Of a stretch of 64,000 nucleotides of DNA, positions 62,279 through 64,000 are shown piece after piece (positions within the stretch are counted from its first letter, which is position 1; each line of letters opens with the position of its first letter). Origin of the DNA: Planococcus chinensis (GTDB lineage: Bacteria > Bacillota > Bacilli > Bacillales_A > Planococcaceae); NCBI RefSeq assembly GCF_020071995.1, contig NZ_JABWTK010000009.1:1-64000 (forward strand). Direction: 5' to 3'. The translations under genes and the position numbers were made by a program. The notes beneath the pieces were generated by a model that saw only the letters and a list, made by a program, of their open reading frames with translations, ran no database searches and was not told the origin of the DNA.

Positions 62279-62809
62279 TTATGCAGAAGTTGTAACGGCT
62301 GTTTCAAATTTTGAGCGTCTAACCAACTGGATGACAATCGGATAGATCAACGCAAAAGCAACGCCGTTCAGCACGATTGCTGGCAATACGACCGTTGTGA
62401 AAAGCAGGCCGAATGGAATTTCTGCACCGATTACGAAAATGGCTGCTGACAGGAAGATGGTTCCTGAAAGGACCGTGCCGGCTGCGCAAAGGGCAATGGC
62501 AACTGGAAGTTTACCGACCGCTTTTTTCAAGATCAAGACAAAAGCGAAAAAGGCAAACGCCGTAATGAATTTATCGATGATATTCGGGAAAAATCCTCCT
62601 GGGAAAGTAGAAAACAATCCGGAAATGACTCCGGTTGTGACTGCCAGCAAGAACACCGATTTCACATTCGGGAACAAAAGAATCCCGATAAACATCATTG
62701 TCAACATAAAGTCCGGCTTCATTCCTCCGCTAATTCCTGGAATCACCACATAAAGTGCAGCTCCGACACTGACCAGTAGCGCCATTAAAACTAAATTTTT
62801 CGTATTCAT
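62279..62809 (-). CDS. trpP: Tryptophan transporter TrpP
   Basis: A 176-residue membrane protein with five to six helices, like B. subtilis TrpP (YhaG), the tryptophan permease of the TRAP regulon. MALLVSVGAALYVVIPGISGGMKPDFMLTMMFIGILLFPN (about 9–48) and FSTFPGGFFPNIIDKFITAF are the recognisable blocks. The ribosome binding site lies within a series of GAG/TAG triplets fitting TRAP control of translation. Confidence 0.9.
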   Translation of the reverse strand: MNTKNLVLMALLVSVGAALYVVIPGISGGMKPDFMLTMMFIGILLFPNVKSVFLLAVTTGVISGLFSTFPGGFFPNIIDKFITAFAFFAFVLILKKAVGKLPVAIALCAAGTVLSGTIFLSAAIFVIGAEIPFGLLFTTVVLPAIVLNGVAFALIYPIVIQLVRRSKFETAVTTSA

Positions 62810-62811
62810 TT

Positions 62812-62836
62812 CTCATCTCTCCTCAGCTCTGGGCTA
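62812..62836 (-). promoter_or_regulatory. TRAP-binding triplets over the trpP ribosome site
   Basis: On the minus strand: TAG-N4-GAG-N2-GAG-N2-GAG-N2-GAG directly before AAATG, triplets at 62834, 62827, 62822, 62817 and 62812 (+ coordinates). Regular two-base spacing and overlap with the Shine–Dalgarno sequence match the known TRAP repression of trpP in B. subtilis. Only five triplets are clear here; a further TAG lies in the coding start. Confidence 0.75.
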
Positions 62837-62913
62837 TTTGCTTTTCCCGGACGTGCCCTCTTGGCCGCCGGCGAAAAAACTTATACTGATTCTATCCTGT
62901 CCGCTACTTTTTA

Positions 62914-63345
62914 TCAAGTGTCCGGATTTAATTTTTGTTTGACTTGCTCGGCCAGTTCCTGAATGCGTTCGGCAGTAAATTCTTTTTCCTTGGTCATCCA
63001 CTTGGCGCCAAAACCGTCCGATGCGCCGTAGCGGGGGATAAAGTGCAAATGGAAGTGGTAAACGCTTTGCCCGGCTTTGGCTCCGTTGTTGTTCAACAGG
63101 TTCATGCCTTCCGGTTCGAATGTCTCTTTAATGGCGCTGGCAATCTTCGGTGCTACTGAAAACAGATTTGCAGCTTCTTCCGGGGCTAAATCGTATACAT
63201 ACTCGCGGTGCGTTTTTGGGATGAGCAAAGTATGGCCTTTAGAAAGCGGCATGATGTCCATGAAGGCATAGACATGCTCGTCTTCATACACTTTTACACT
63301 GGGGATATCGCCGTTGATAATTTTGCAGAAAATACAATCGGTCAT
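62914..63345 (-). CDS. hit: HIT-family nucleotide hydrolase
   Basis: A 143-residue histidine-triad protein (HINT branch) hydrolysing AMP-linked nucleotides. The triad is HFHLHFIPR near residue 100, with the zinc site CIFCKI at the N terminus. GAAAGGATG puts the start at the third in-frame Met. Divergent from ecsA, as in B. subtilis. Confidence 0.92.
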   Translation of the reverse strand: MTDCIFCKIINGDIPSVKVYEDEHVYAFMDIMPLSKGHTLLIPKTHREYVYDLAPEEAANLFSVAPKIASAIKETFEPEGMNLLNNNGAKAGQSVYHFHLHFIPRYGASDGFGAKWMTKEKEFTAERIQELAEQVKQKLNPDT

Positions 63346-63450
63346 TGTCATCATCCTTTCCATTTTTTCCAGTTTATCATAATTTCGATTTCGGAAAAGA
63401 AATCGCCAGCCGATTTTGATACAATAGTTTGAAAGAAAGAGGTGTTTAGA

Positions 63451-64000
63451 TTGGCTATTTTGGAAGTCCAGTCATTGACGGGCGGGTATACAAGAAAGCC
63501 CGTGCTGCAAGACGTAACATTTTCTATCAACAAAGGAGAGCTGGTCGGGTTGATCGGTTTGAACGGCGCAGGGAAAAGTACCACCATTAAGCACATTATC
63601 GGCCTCATGCAGCCGCAGTCAGGAGAAATCCGCTTGAACGGCAAAACTTTTGAGGAAGATATGGATGCTTACCGGTCATCGTTTACATACATTCCGGAGA
63701 CGCCGGTATTATATGAGGAACTGACATTGCGCGAGCACCTGGAGCTGACTGCAATGGCGTACAACCTGGATTCAGTCCGCTTTGAAAAACGGTCGGCAGA
63801 ATTGCTGAAGGAATTCCGCATGGAAAAAAGGCTGAAATGGTTTCCATCCCATTTTTCAAAAGGAATGCGGCAAAAAGTGATGATCATGAGCGCATTTCTC
63901 GTGAATCCTACGCTTTACATCATCGATGAACCGTTCGTCGGACTCGATCCACTTGGCATCAAATCGCTGCTGGACCAAATGGAGCAGCAAAAGAAAAAAG
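63451..64000 (+). CDS. ecsA: ABC transporter ATP-binding protein EcsA (partial)
   Basis: The first 183 codons of a gene running out of the window, beginning TTG with GAAAGAGGTG upstream (MAILEVQSLTGGYTRKPVLQ). Walker A GLNGAGKST (about 36–44), signature FSKGMRQK, Walker B LYIIDEPFVGLD. EcsAB in B. subtilis supports regulated intramembrane proteolysis, competence and secretion. The hit–ecsA divergent arrangement is the standard Bacillus order. Confidence 0.9.
   Translation, partial: MAILEVQSLTGGYTRKPVLQDVTFSINKGELVGLIGLNGAGKSTTIKHIIGLMQPQSGEIRLNGKTFEEDMDAYRSSFTYIPETPVLYEELTLREHLELTAMAYNLDSVRFEKRSAELLKEFRMEKRLKWFPSHFSKGMRQKVMIMSAFLVNPTLYIIDEPFVGLDPLGIKSLLDQMEQQKKK

Overview
The window looks like a chromosomal segment of a Bacillales bacterium of moderate GC, most likely a Planococcaceae member (Planococcus or a close relative). 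The evidence is the Bacillus-style rRNA/tRNA cluster, a Bacillus-type yheABE / yhaQPONM–prsA–scoC–yhaH–trpP–hit–ecsA gene order, TRAP-type triplets in front of trpP, strong AGGAGG-like ribosome binding sites and frequent TTG/GTG starts. The genus is inference; family-level placement rests on gene order recalled from Bacillus subtilis.

Layout. 1–2105: 3' end of a 23S rRNA, 5S rRNA and a 16-tRNA cluster in the same order as B. subtilis trnD, but with tRNA-His duplicated and about 240 bp inserted between tRNA-Val and tRNA-fMet. 2106–3135: no intact gene. 3136–5102: phosphate uptake (DUF47 + Pit) and a second identical tRNA-Leu. 5105–24548: mostly housekeeping and small catabolic genes: secreted protein, VOC protein, sarcosine/N-methyltryptophan oxidase-like enzyme, kinase, a nonsense-broken C45 hydrolase beside an intact paralogue, queG–trmL, a purine permease, aldo/keto reductase, pseudouridine synthase, the BdbC/thioredoxin pair, GNAT–nitrilase, phosphoglucomutase, an AirSR-like two-component system and an RsgA-type GTPase. 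The GTPase is preceded on the minus strand by a 20-codon leader ORF and a terminator/antiterminator.

25200–33861 is an acyl-CoA catabolic cluster (acyl-CoA dehydrogenase, two CoA ligases, enoyl-CoA hydratase, phosphotriesterase/lactonase-like hydrolase, then a P450), with a near-consensus cre box and a palindromic operator in front. 33960–38662 carries membrane proteins, a CDF metal exporter and a CorC/HlyC protein. 38894–41956 is a chrA–kynU–kynB operon. 42514–50490 holds a catalytically dead LMW-phosphatase/ArsC homologue, a universal stress protein, a BmrCD-like heterodimeric ABC exporter behind its own leader-peptide attenuator, yheE/yheB/yheA and an enoyl-CoA hydratase. 50940 to the end is the yhaQPONM–prsA–scoC–trpP–hit–ecsA block.

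The most unusual structure is a family of non-coding, GC-richer repeats (about 390–510 bp) present three times (41962–42511, 50494–50935 inverted, 58496–58948). Each copy sits between a convergent gene pair and is bounded on both sides by the same Rho-independent terminator hairpin, and that hairpin differs from copy to copy. This is what would be expected if a mobile element inserts into terminators and duplicates the whole hairpin as its target site. The window also holds two independent leader-ORF attenuators (rsgA paralogue, bmrCD-like operon), both with a segment of the leader ORF complementary to the terminator stem.
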